From an uncultured Pirellula sp. (GTDB taxonomy: Bacteria > Planctomycetota > Planctomycetia > Pirellulales > Pirellulaceae), in the NCBI GenBank assembly GCA_903892355.1, contig CAITIE010000069.1, positions 1-64,000 of the forward strand: DNA of 64,000 nucleotides, read 5' to 3'. The notes beneath the pieces were generated by a model. It worked only from the letters and a program-made list of their open reading frames with translations. It did not search any database and was not told the DNA's origin. Numbering within the stretch: position 1 is the first letter of the stretch; each line of letters begins with the position of its first letter. A program made the translations under genes and the position numbers. Below are positions 49,866 through 58,335 of this stretch, piece after piece.

Positions 49866-52403
49866 CTATTGCACAGAGTGCCCTACTGAAAAACATTCCG
49901 CGTCACTGGAGAGATAATCCCATGGGACCCTTGAGATCGCACCTGATTGTTCGAGTTTGAGAACCGCGTCCCGCATGGCTGTCTCGAAATTGCTTCGAGC
50001 CATGCGATCGCCAGCGGCGATGCTGCGCCAATCGATGACGAGGTACCGTACTATGGCTTTAGGTGCGACTGGGGCTTTCGGTGCGACTGGGGCCTTCGGT
50101 GGGTCGGGCAGACTAAAGTTGGATCGAAGCAACGGTTCGAGCGAACCAAGTTCCCCTGGTCCGACTTCCAGCGTCGGCACCGTGAGGAAAAATGTATCGG
50201 CAGTTCCGATCACCAGCCACCGATCCGTTGCGGGAGCGATCTTGGAGATCGTGGAGATGTTCTGCGAGGCAGGAAAGCGATTGATCCAATCGGTATAGAT
50301 CGGGTAGGTCGATGGATTGGCTGATAGGCTGTTCGAAGGAGGCGAAACGACCGAGTTCGAGCTCACAGCCCCCCCCTGCCCTGCCCTACCCTCTCTGTCT
50401 TTTGCTATGCCTTCTTGATCTTCCCCCCTGCCCTCCCCTGCCCCGGAATTGTCAGGTTCTGCATCGCGGTTTATCGCTTTGGCTTGGTTGTTGGTCGGAG
50501 CATTGGCGATCGAAGCGGGGATCAGTCGATCGATGGCCACCAATAGGCGTGGGTCGGCGGTAGGCCAGGCGGCCAATGCGATGGTGCTCCATGCGAGCGA
50601 GATCAATCCAAGTGGGAAGAGCCAATAGCCGCCAGATCTTTCGCGAAGCCATTGGATCGCACGTGCGGCCGGCAAAGCCAGCATCGGAGTTGCGACAACC
50701 CAATCGCGATCGAGGTGGGTGGTGAACACCCACCAGAGAAGGATCCAAACCAACCATACGATCGACGTGAAGCGAATGTTTCGATCGCGATAGCCTAGTA
50801 CAGCGCCGATCGCAGCAAGTGGCATCAGCAACAGTCCATGCGCCATGGAGTTCCAAAGGATTCCGTGGAATGCCTCGGCTACGTCGCGGAACGAGGCGCC
50901 GAGCATGGCGATGTTCGAGTGTGCAATCGCCAACGTCGGAAGGAAATCGTGGGATAGCGGCGGGCCATGCAGGTAAGCTCGAAGTTGCCATGGAACCGCA
51001 GCAACGATGGCTACCGAGAGCATCGCAATTTTTGCGATGCCGTATCGACTTGCAATGGAGTGACTTTTGCGGAGTTCACCTGTTCGATCGCGAGGGTCGC
51101 GGTAGATGACCCAATGAAGAAGAATGTTGCCGACGATGATTCCGAGTAGCGTTTGGTAGCTGAGAGCTCCAGTAGCGATGCACCACGCGCAAAGGCTGGG
51201 TATGGACTTTCTATTTGGCATTTGGATCAAAACCATCGATGCAGCGATCCAAAGCATTACCCCCCCTGCCCTGCCCCCGAGCCGGACCAGTTCGTGCATC
51301 CCAGGGTGAGCGACGAGTAGAAACGCGATCAGCGCGGCGGCCAACGCACCGGATCGCGAGCGGATGTTCGACGCAATCAGTAGGATTGCGATCAACCAAA
51401 GCGATGCGTGGAGGACTTGTCCGGAGAGCCATGCGCACGTGAGGTGGCGAAGCATGGCTTCGGGTGTTTCGCTGGGATTGAAGGTTTCTAGCAGCGAAGT
51501 GATGGCGAGGGCCGGCATGATGCTCCCTTGAGGGCCGTTCGCAGCACGATGGAAGTCGAACCATACGATCGAGTTATCCAGAAAGTATTTTTTGGTCGAG
51601 AGCATCTCGATCTCTCGGACATCGGCATCGTAGCTGGGCAAGCAGGAACCGAGCAGCGCGATGGCAGCGAGCCAGCAAGAACCGACAACCGATAACCCGA
51701 TCAAGCGACGGCTCCACGAGGATGCGAACGATGGATCGTTTTCAGTGGATCGCGAATCGGGTTCCTCAAGAAACTCAAGAGGCTCAAGAGGAATCGAGCG
51801 ACTCATGGATTCGGACGCATCGCGAGCAGAAGCGTTATCGACTTGAGGTGTAACGGCATTCGATCGAAAGGATCCGAAGAGCCATCGCAATGCGAGAGCT
51901 AGAAGCACCGTGGATAGGGCGAGTGGCAGGAAGGATCGCGGTCCGAAAATCCAACCGAGAACGAGAGTGAGTTGCGATAGGATCGCGTGGCCGATTGCGA
52001 TCGAAAACCCGTGAGTAGCCATCGGGCCATTCCATTGGTCGAGCGATTCCCGTTTAGCGATCGGGTGGCCGATGCACCAGGAGACGGCTAGCCATCCTGA
52101 CGCGAGGAGCAGCATGGGAATTCGGTCCAGCCATGTAGCGTAGATTAGGCCGCCAGTCCATTGTTTCCAGAGCTCGGACAGGCTGGCGACGTCGACCAAC
52201 CAAAGTTCCAGTCGTGAGGTTTGTAGGAATTCTCCGTAGGGGTCGGCCAGCGGCATGGACGGAATTAGTAGCATTGCTGCCGAGTAGCCGACCAGGAGCA
52301 GTCCGGCTGCAACGATTGCGATCCATTTTCCTGTTTGTGGCTGTTTTTTTGGCACTTGAGAGTGGGCCGAGCGAGCGAAATCGTGGCTGAGAACTAAACT
52401 CAC
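49866..52403 (-). CDS. Large multi-pass membrane protein, possible GT-C-type glycosyltransferase
   Basis: About 845 residues with a dozen or more hydrophobic helices, beginning near residue 25 (WIAIVAAGLLLVGYSAAMLLI). A long first extracytoplasmic loop after a helix has an acidic patch (SYDADVREIEMLSTKKYFLDNSIVWFDFHRAANGPQGS) of the kind seen in GT-C sugar transferases such as ArnT; this is suggestive only. A low-complexity segment near residues 700-740 (GAGEGRGEDQEG...GRAGQGG) coincides with four KOPS-like octamers. Another repeat, APKAPV, follows. Start is uncertain: no ATG is near; GTG codons at 52403 and 52355 and a TTG at 52565 are candidates. Confidence 0.6.
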   Translation of the reverse strand: MSLVLSHDFARSAHSQVPKKQPQTGKWIAIVAAGLLLVGYSAAMLLIPSMPLADPYGEFLQTSRLELWLVDVASLSELWKQWTGGLIYATWLDRIPMLLLASGWLAVSWCIGHPIAKRESLDQWNGPMATHGFSIAIGHAILSQLTLVLGWIFGPRSFLPLALSTVLLALALRWLFGSFRSNAVTPQVDNASARDASESMSRSIPLEPLEFLEEPDSRSTENDPSFASSWSRRLIGLSVVGSCWLAAIALLGSCLPSYDADVREIEMLSTKKYFLDNSIVWFDFHRAANGPQGSIMPALAITSLLETFNPSETPEAMLRHLTCAWLSGQVLHASLWLIAILLIASNIRSRSGALAAALIAFLLVAHPGMHELVRLGGRAGGVMLWIAASMVLIQMPNRKSIPSLCAWCIATGALSYQTLLGIIVGNILLHWVIYRDPRDRTGELRKSHSIASRYGIAKIAMLSVAIVAAVPWQLRAYLHGPPLSHDFLPTLAIAHSNIAMLGASFRDVAEAFHGILWNSMAHGLLLMPLAAIGAVLGYRDRNIRFTSIVWLVWILLWWVFTTHLDRDWVVATPMLALPAARAIQWLRERSGGYWLFPLGLISLAWSTIALAAWPTADPRLLVAIDRLIPASIANAPTNNQAKAINRDAEPDNSGAGEGRGEDQEGIAKDREGRAGQGGAVSSNSVVSPPSNSLSANPSTYPIYTDWINRFPASQNISTISKIAPATDRWLVIGTADTFFLTVPTLEVGPGELGSLEPLLRSNFSLPDPPKAPVAPKAPVAPKAIVRYLVIDWRSIAAGDRMARSNFETAMRDAVLKLEQSGAISRVPWDYLSSDAECFSVGHSVQ
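50062..50097. repeat. 18-bp tandem coding repeat (APKAPV)
   Basis: Two copies of GGTGCGACTGGGGCTTTC and its close variant, encoding the Ala-Pro-Lys-Ala-Pro-Val repeat near the end of the membrane protein. Confidence 0.8.
50369..50443 (-). other. Four KOPS-like octamers in the membrane protein gene
   Basis: GGGCAGGG on the minus strand at 50374-50381, 50379-50386, 50426-50433 and 50436-50443. They encode the Gly/Arg/Glu/Ala-rich segment of the protein. All point toward 43 kb. Confidence 0.65.
51260..51276 (-). other. Two KOPS-like octamers in the membrane protein gene
   Basis: GGGCAGGG on the minus strand at 51264-51271 and 51269-51276, encoding Gly-Gly-Arg-Ala-Gly-Gly between helices. Both point toward 43 kb. 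Confidence 0.62.
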
Positions 52404-52556
52404 GGTGTACCGTCGGCCTGCGACGGAGTCCAGGGTGGGCTCCCTCGTCGAGCGTAGAATCGTATTAAAACGATACTGGCGGTGGGTTGCGGTACCCTTT
52501 ACGGTATCGTAGGAACCGTTTGCAAGCCAACAAGATTCTCTGTTATTGTTTCCCTT

Positions 52557-53564
52557 ATGAACCAACCACTTTCAGGCATATTTACACCGAATATCACACC
52601 ACTGGATGCCAAAGGCCGGCTCGACGAAGACAAGCTTCGAGGCTATGTCGATTGGTTGATCGAGCATGGGGTCCACGGGTTGTATCCGAACGGGAGCACG
52701 GGCGAGTTCGTGCGCTTCACCCCGGAGGAGCGACGTCGGGTGATCGAGGTGGTGGTCGATCAAACACGGGGGAGGGTGCCAATTCTTGCAGGGGCTGCGG
52801 AAGCCAACGTCGCAGAAACGATCCGAGCGTGCGATACGTACGGAGCGCTAGGTTGCCGTGCGGTCGCGATCGTTGCTCCGTTCTACTACCGGTTGGCTCC
52901 GGATGGCGTCTTTGCTTATTTCAAAGAGATCGCTGACAATGTGTCGGTGGATGTCACGCTCTACAACATTCCATTGTTTGCATCACCGATTGATGTTGCG
53001 ACGGTCAAGCGATTGGCGCAGGAGTGCCCTCGCATTGTCGGAATCAAGGATAGTTCGGGGGATATCCCGCACATGATGCGGATGATCTCCGAGGTTCGTC
53101 CTCTGAGGCCCGACTTCTTTTTCTTGACGGGATGGGATGCCGCGTTGGTCCCGATGCTCTTGGTCGGTTGCGATGGTGGTACGAACGCCACGAGTGGCGT
53201 GGTCCCCGAGTTGACTCGGGCGATTTACGAAGCATGCAAAGCGGGTCAATGGGACCGCGCGATGCAGTTGCAGTACCGGTTGTTGCCGCTGTTTGACGCT
53301 ATGATTGCGACCGTTGAGTTTCCTGAAGGATTTCGACGTGGAGCCCAGATCCGAGGTTGGGATTTGGGGCAATCTCGCCAGCCGCTCACCCCGCAGCAAA
53401 CCACCGCCGCCGATGTAGCGCAGCGAAGGATTCGGGAGATGCTTTCCGGTTTCGATTTCATGCAGACCAAGAGTTCGCTGTCCAAGGTCGTGGCACCGGA
53501 TGCGAGCGATGCGGTAATCGATCGGATCGTATCCGAGGTCTTGACGCAATTGCGTTCCAAGTAG
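52557..53564 (+). CDS. DapA-family aldolase (dihydrodipicolinate synthase-like)
   Basis: A 335-residue class I aldolase barrel. The GSTGE loop is in [11 protein letters not shown] (about 41-51), the catalytic Tyr is Tyr136 in VTLYNIP and the Schiff-base Lys is Lys164 in [10 protein letters not shown]. The N-terminus [21 protein letters not shown] is family-typical. Within DapA, NAL and KDG aldolases I cannot tell the substrate; the long C-terminal tail ([20 protein letters not shown]) is unusual for DapA itself, so lysine biosynthesis is not certain. The ATG at 52557 fits the family start. Confidence 0.88.
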   Translation: MNQPLSGIFTPNITPLDAKGRLDEDKLRGYVDWLIEHGVHGLYPNGSTGEFVRFTPEERRRVIEVVVDQTRGRVPILAGAAEANVAETIRACDTYGALGCRAVAIVAPFYYRLAPDGVFAYFKEIADNVSVDVTLYNIPLFASPIDVATVKRLAQECPRIVGIKDSSGDIPHMMRMISEVRPLRPDFFFLTGWDAALVPMLLVGCDGGTNATSGVVPELTRAIYEACKAGQWDRAMQLQYRLLPLFDAMIATVEFPEGFRRGAQIRGWDLGQSRQPLTPQQTTAADVAQRRIREMLSGFDFMQTKSSLSKVVAPDASDAVIDRIVSEVLTQLRSK

Positions 53565-53670
53565 CCTTCAGTCCAAGTCATCAGCGCGGGTCGATCGGCG
53601 CAGCATGTTGAGTGCGCTGCGCCCCCATGGATCCCAGTGAAAAGTAATAGGAGCTGTAAAGATTCGAGAG

Positions 53671-54066
53671 GTGCAGGATCGCGACTGGGAAGCTCGAGTG
53701 CTGTCGGTGATTGAGTCGCGCAGTCGGGCGTTGGGATGGCTTTCGATGGCGTCCATCATGGGGGCTGTACTCTATGTAGGGATTGCCTCATCGTCGAACG
53801 TGCGCGAGGAAGATTTGGGGACACCGTTTGTGCTCGATTTGAACCGAGCGAGCGAAGCCGAACTCAATTTGTTGCCGGGGGTCGGACCAAAAATGGTGCG
53901 GTCCATTCTGGATTACCGCCAATCTCAGGGCGGATTTGATAGCGTTGAAGATCTCATGGAGATTCCAGGGATTAAGGAGGGGCGATTGAGGCAGTTGGCC
54001 CCGTATGTGCGTGTCGGGCAAAATTCCGCTTCGGGAATCATCAGCGATCCGGCTACGAAAAAGTGA
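53671..54066 (+). CDS. ComEA-like helix-hairpin-helix protein
   Basis: A 131-residue protein. One hydrophobic segment is at about 21-40 (LGWLSMASIMGAVLYVGIAS), then a tandem HhH DNA-binding domain: LDLNRASEAELNLLPGVGPKMVRSILDYRQSQGGFDSVEDLMEIPGIKEGRLRQL. This matches ComEA, the membrane-anchored DNA receptor of competence systems, though no other com gene is in the window. The start is GTG at 53671. It precedes uvrB by 109 bases on the same strand. Confidence 0.85.
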   Translation: MQDRDWEARVLSVIESRSRALGWLSMASIMGAVLYVGIASSSNVREEDLGTPFVLDLNRASEAELNLLPGVGPKMVRSILDYRQSQGGFDSVEDLMEIPGIKEGRLRQLAPYVRVGQNSASGIISDPATKK

Positions 54067-54175
54067 CAGGAACGGTCGCGTGGGGATCTGTTACGGATTG
54101 ACTCCCTGGTCGATGCCTTACAATCGTAGCGGCAGATTCCTCGGGACAGTAACTTTTTGGTAGAGACTACCGCGC

Positions 54176-56269
54176 ATGCATTATCTGGAAGGTCCGATCG
54201 AGTTCGATTTGGATAGTCGTTTCAAACCTGCTGGGGATCAGCCGCAGGCTATCGATGCGCTGGTTCGGGGGATACGGAATGGTGACAAGCATCAGGTGCT
54301 GATGGGGGTAACCGGCTCCGGAAAGACCTTCACGATGGCCAACGTGATCGCTGCGGTTCAGCGTCCAACGTTGGTATTGAGCCACAATAAAACGCTTGCG
54401 GCCCAGTTGTATGCCGAGTTCCGGGATTTCTTTCCCCGCAATGCTGTCCACTATTTTGTGAGTTATTACGACTACTACCAGCCCGAAGCATATATCCCGC
54501 AGCGCGATATCTACATCGAGAAGGATGCATCGATCAATGAGGAGATCGATCGTTTGCGATTGGCTGCGACCAGTGCTCTGGTCAGTCGTCGCGACTGCAT
54601 CATCGTCGCCAGTGTTTCCTGCATCTACGGTTTAGGGTCTCCGGAGGAGTACCGACGGATGGTGATCCCGATTCGTGTTGGAGAGGCATTTCAGCGCGAG
54701 GATTTGATCTTGCGGCTGATCGATATCCAGTACGAACGAAACGATATCGCATTCGAACGCAGTCGGTTCCGAATTCGGGGGGATACGATCGAGCTGTGGC
54801 CGTCGTACGAAGAGTTTGCGTATCGGATTGAAATGTGGGGTGACGAAATCGAGCAGATATCGATCATCAATCCGGTGAGTGGCGAGGCGATATCCCGGCA
54901 CAAGGAAGTTTACATCTATCCGGCGAAGCACTTTGTGACGTCCGAGGATCGGATCTTGAGCGCGGTGCGAGTGATCAAGCAAGAGCTCGAGCAGCAACTT
55001 GAAAAGTTCAAGTCCGAAGGAAAACTTCTCGAGGCGCAGCGGCTCAATGCGAGAACACGGTTTGACATCGAGATGCTGCAGCAAGTCGGTTATTGTCCCG
55101 GGATCGAAAATTACTCGCGTCCTTTGTCCGGTAAACCACCAGGTGCCACCCCCGACACGCTCTACGATTTCTTTCCAAAAGACTTTTTGTTGATGATCGA
55201 TGAATCGCACGTCACGGTTCCACAAGTGCGAGCAATGTATTCTGGGGACCGTAGCCGCAAAACAACACTGGTAGACCATGGTTTCCGGCTTCCTTGTGCG
55301 CTCGACAACCGGCCGATGAAATTCGAAGAATGGGAACAGAAGAGCGGCCAAGTCATCTTTGTGTCAGCGACGCCGAGCGATTATGAGCTTGAGAAGACCG
55401 GTGGCGAAGTCGTCGAGCAAGTCATCAGGCCGACGGGATTGCTGGATCCACTGATCGAAGTGGTGCCGGCGCAAGGCCAGGTGATGCATTTGCTGGGTCA
55501 GATTCGCCAACGCGTCGCTATGGGAGACCGAACGCTGGTGACCGCGCTCACGAAACGTTTGGCGGAGGACTTGGCGAACTTCTTCACCGATCACGATGTG
55601 AAGTGCCGTTGGTTGCACAGTGAACTTGACGCGTTCGAGCGGGTTGAGTTACTGCGCGAGTTGCGGGATGGTCGCTGCGAAGTCCTCGTAGGAGTCAACC
55701 TGCTCCGCGAAGGCCTGGACTTGCCCGAGGTTTCCCTGGTTGCCATCCTGGATGCCGACAAAGAAGGATTTCTACGAAGTGAGACATCGTTGATCCAAAC
55801 CATCGGCCGAGCCGCTCGGAATGCGAACTCGAAAGTTATCTTGTACGCCGATACGATCACGAACTCCATGCAGATCGCGATCGAGGAAACGCGGCGTCGT
55901 CGCAAGCGGCAAGAAGAGTACAACGCGGAGCATGGAATTACCCCTGAGACGGTGAAGAAGGGGATTGTCGCCAGCATTCATGAAGCGGCTGAGGCTAGGA
56001 AACGGGCACGCGATATAGTGCGTCGCGACCCGGTAGGACAGGTGATCACAGAAGCGTATCTGAAGACGCTCGAAGAGGAGATGCTCGCCGCGGCGGAGAA
56101 CCTCGAGTTCGAGAGGGCTGCGGCTCTTCGGGATAAAATTATGCGTTCGAAGGAGCGCATTGGAGAGCCGCTCGAAGAAGACTCGGCGGACTCAGAGCGA
56201 GTCGTCGGTGCTCGCCAGAAGAAACGGGCTGGCAAATCCTCAAGTGGTCGTGTACCACGAAGGAAGTAG
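54176..56269 (+). CDS. uvrB: Excinuclease ABC subunit B
   Basis: A 697-residue UvrB, the helicase-like damage-recognition subunit of nucleotide excision repair. Walker A is GVTGSGKT (42-49), followed by the beta-hairpin region (NAVHYFVSYYDYYQPEAYIP), the DEAD-type DESH (about 338-341), motif VI (IQTIGRAARN) and the C-terminal UVR coiled coil (LEEEMLAAAENLEFERAAALRDKI, about 633-656) that contacts UvrC. The length is normal. It is not next to uvrA or uvrC. Confidence 0.96.
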   Translation: MHYLEGPIEFDLDSRFKPAGDQPQAIDALVRGIRNGDKHQVLMGVTGSGKTFTMANVIAAVQRPTLVLSHNKTLAAQLYAEFRDFFPRNAVHYFVSYYDYYQPEAYIPQRDIYIEKDASINEEIDRLRLAATSALVSRRDCIIVASVSCIYGLGSPEEYRRMVIPIRVGEAFQREDLILRLIDIQYERNDIAFERSRFRIRGDTIELWPSYEEFAYRIEMWGDEIEQISIINPVSGEAISRHKEVYIYPAKHFVTSEDRILSAVRVIKQELEQQLEKFKSEGKLLEAQRLNARTRFDIEMLQQVGYCPGIENYSRPLSGKPPGATPDTLYDFFPKDFLLMIDESHVTVPQVRAMYSGDRSRKTTLVDHGFRLPCALDNRPMKFEEWEQKSGQVIFVSATPSDYELEKTGGEVVEQVIRPTGLLDPLIEVVPAQGQVMHLLGQIRQRVAMGDRTLVTALTKRLAEDLANFFTDHDVKCRWLHSELDAFERVELLRELRDGRCEVLVGVNLLREGLDLPEVSLVAILDADKEGFLRSETSLIQTIGRAARNANSKVILYADTITNSMQIAIEETRRRRKRQEEYNAEHGITPETVKKGIVASIHEAAEARKRARDIVRRDPVGQVITEAYLKTLEEEMLAAAENLEFERAAALRDKIMRSKERIGEPLEEDSADSERVVGARQKKRAGKSSSGRVPRRK

Positions 56270-56285
56270 CTGTTACGAGGGTTTC

Positions 56286-56822
56286 TTAGTTGATGGACGC
56301 GTGCGAAGATTCTCCCGATAAATTGGCCCGCACCAGCACATCGTCGAGTCGATGTCTGAGTAAATCCATTTGGTCATGGCACAACGCTTGTCCGATTTGG
56401 CTTGCAAGGAATAAGCCTGCGTAGAGGATCGCGGTTGCGATCACGATTGCCCAACCCCACGGGAATTGCCCGATCATCCATTGAGATCCGCCAAAGATAG
56501 CGGCGAAAAAGATAGAACAAAAAAAGAGGAGGTAGAAGATCCATACCAATGTCCATACGTTGGGCCGCGGAGCGAATCGGCCGAATAAAACGCAGTGATC
56601 GGGCGCGTGGTCTTCTAGAAAATAGACGGAGAGGTGAGGTGACCAAAGGCGATGCGAATGGGGTTCGAGATGAAATTCTGCGTAGTCCCCATGGCTCAGA
56701 TAAAGTGTTTCGTCGTTCATCTCGAGCAGGATTGATGAAAAACGCGAGATCGCTTCCTGCCTCGGATGAGGAATGTTCAGCGTGAAGGTTGGCCGGATCG
56801 CGAGTTGAACCCATTGAACCAT
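56286..56822 (-). CDS. Hypothetical two-helix membrane protein
   Basis: A 178-residue protein. The N-terminal soluble part (VQWVQLAIRPTFTLNIPHPRQEAISRFSSILLEMND...SHRLWSPHLSVYFLEDHA) has a beta-rich character. Two membrane helices follow (WTLVWIFYLLFFCSIFFAAIFGG; WGWAIVIATAILYAGLFLAS), then a short basic tail. I recognise no named family. The ATG at 56822 is chosen for its GGAG 8 bases upstream; a longer in-frame start at 56927 overlaps the upstream gene. It lies 37 bases after the LON-domain gene on the same strand. Confidence 0.7.
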   Translation of the reverse strand: MVQWVQLAIRPTFTLNIPHPRQEAISRFSSILLEMNDETLYLSHGDYAEFHLEPHSHRLWSPHLSVYFLEDHAPDHCVLFGRFAPRPNVWTLVWIFYLLFFCSIFFAAIFGGSQWMIGQFPWGWAIVIATAILYAGLFLASQIGQALCHDQMDLLRHRLDDVLVRANLSGESSHASIN

Positions 56823-56859
56823 CGCTTCGGCTCCATGCCATTCTCGTTGGCAGTGAATG

Positions 56860-57573
56860 CTAGTTGACGCTGAATGGAGGTGGGAACCCACGACGAATGC
56901 TTTGAGACGATTCTTCTTTAGCGTCATCTGGTTCCACCAAGGTGGTCAGGTTGTCCATGAGGACTTTGAAACGGCTCTCGATTTTGGGTTCGCCGAGCAA
57001 GTACTGTTTAACGGCTATGGGCAAGTTGACTGCGTAGGCGATGACGTCTGTCAGGATGCCCAGCGGCAATTGGCGGGTTAGCAAGTCCGAAAACGTTTTT
57101 GAGTTTGCTGCATCCTTCGGGATCATGGTTCGGAAGACATCCAGCAATTGGTCGCGGCAGGTTTCTTCCAAGCTTTCATCGTCGAATGGAATGTCTTCGA
57201 TGATTTCAACCTTGGCTTGGCGGAAGGGGGTCTCCACCTGGATTTCTTCCAAAACACGAGCACGCTGTATGCCGGCCAGGAAAATGTTGTGTCGGCCATC
57301 GCCGGTGGGTGAATGGGAGATAATTCGTCCGATGCAGACCACTCCCGATAGTCGAGGTTGGTCGTTGAAGTTGGATTCCCATCCCTGCTCGAGCAGGGCC
57401 ATGGTGATCAAGTGATCGGATTCCAGAGCCTCGGAGAGCATGTCGCAGTATCGGGGTTCGAAAATATGCAAGGCTTGGATGACGTGCGGGAAAAGGACGA
57501 GATTCGGCAATGGAAAAAGCCGGACGGTGCCGTCAAATTCCTCCGGTAAGCCGATGTTTTCCCAGTGTCCCAT
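56860..57573 (-). CDS. LON substrate-binding-domain protein
   Basis: A 237-residue protein with a stand-alone LON N-terminal domain (about 15-210: VRLFPLPNLVLFPHVIQALHIFEPRYCDMLSEAL, LEQGWE, GVVCIGRIISHSPTGDGRHNIFLAGIQRARVLEEI). There is no protease domain. Such proteins are widespread and may act as adaptors or in DNA-damage response; the role is not established. The fit of the whole chain to the domain is good. It is likely co-transcribed with the two-helix membrane protein downstream. Confidence 0.85.
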   Translation of the reverse strand: MGHWENIGLPEEFDGTVRLFPLPNLVLFPHVIQALHIFEPRYCDMLSEALESDHLITMALLEQGWESNFNDQPRLSGVVCIGRIISHSPTGDGRHNIFLAGIQRARVLEEIQVETPFRQAKVEIIEDIPFDDESLEETCRDQLLDVFRTMIPKDAANSKTFSDLLTRQLPLGILTDVIAYAVNLPIAVKQYLLGEPKIESRFKVLMDNLTTLVEPDDAKEESSQSIRRGFPPPFSVN

Positions 57574-57763
57574 TGTTGCCTACGTTCCCGATTGCTCGCT
57601 CGACGCTGCTTTGCTGAACAACGAACTGCCAGATGAAAGGTATCTGCCAGTCGGCGTAAGCCGAACGGCACCCCCGGAAAACCAGGAGTTGCCGCGACGG
57701 TCATCCCACAAGCGACCCGCACCTTCTTCCCACGCACGGGAGTATAGCATTCAGGCTAGTCCG

Positions 57764-57796
57764 GCCCCCCGGCTCTTCGGGGGATGGGGGCTTTTT
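57764..57796 (+). terminator. Orphan terminator-like hairpin
   Basis: GCCCCC (57764-57769) pairs with GGGGGC (57786-57791) followed by TTTTT. An alternative inner stem uses CCCCCG and CGGGGG. On the + strand it would end transcription, but the nearest + gene upstream (uvrB) is 1.5 kb away across two minus-strand genes. Confidence 0.5.
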
Positions 57797-58012
57797 GCCA
57801 AAATACGTCCCCTTCAATGAAATGCGGACCCGTAAATACGTAGTCAGATGCGTTGTTTCGGTGGTTTGGGGGGGCGGCTGGGTGTTTGAGGGCTGGGCTT
57901 TGTTTTCAAAATGATTGCAGCGATGAAATCGCAATGATGACAACGCGGAAATAAATACCTTTGTGGATCGGGAAAGGCGAAACAAAAGGGTACAAAAGGG
58001 GGGCTGATCCAC

Positions 58013-58018
58013 TATAAT
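58013..58018 (+). promoter_or_regulatory. Possible -10 element for the DUF1501 operon
   Basis: TATAAT on the + strand, about 320 bases upstream of the DUF1501 start. A matching TTGACA at the proper distance is lacking, so this is weak. Confidence 0.25.
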
Positions 58019-58335
58019 GAGGATCCCTCCGGCATGCAGTATTTCCCAGACTGCCGCCTGTAATCCCTCCTAAATGGTGACAACATCGATACGGTTTTTG
58101 GTTTGGATTCTCGGGCGGCATACCGAGATTTGCATACCGATCTTTCCTGTATCGAGGCTGACGCCAAACCTGCGTTGCATGCAGCGTTGCCGTATTGCAT
58201 GCTGTGTTGCCGACAAACCTATTTCAAACAACCAACCGCGAACAAGCTTGACGTATCGGCGGTCGACCGCTTAGCCAGCGAATCGAATCCTCCAGCGTAC
58301 CGAAAGCACGACCGCACTAAAACGAAGGAGTATTG

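Larger units (their letters stand above)
57574..58335. other. 760-bp gap upstream of the DUF1501 gene
   Basis: No gene is supported. It contains an orphan terminator-like structure (57764-57796) and a TATAAT sequence (58013-58018) that could be the -10 box of the downstream operon, though no good -35 is visible. The leader after it would be about 310 bases long, and includes very short open frames of no recognised meaning. Confidence 0.5.

Noticed and set aside
52768-52776. GGGGAGGG on the + strand, a KOPS-type match in the wrong orientation
   Set aside because: Only the GGGCAGGG form shows strong enrichment and polarity; single GGGGAGGG hits are expected by chance. I record it as a counter-example to the looser consensus.
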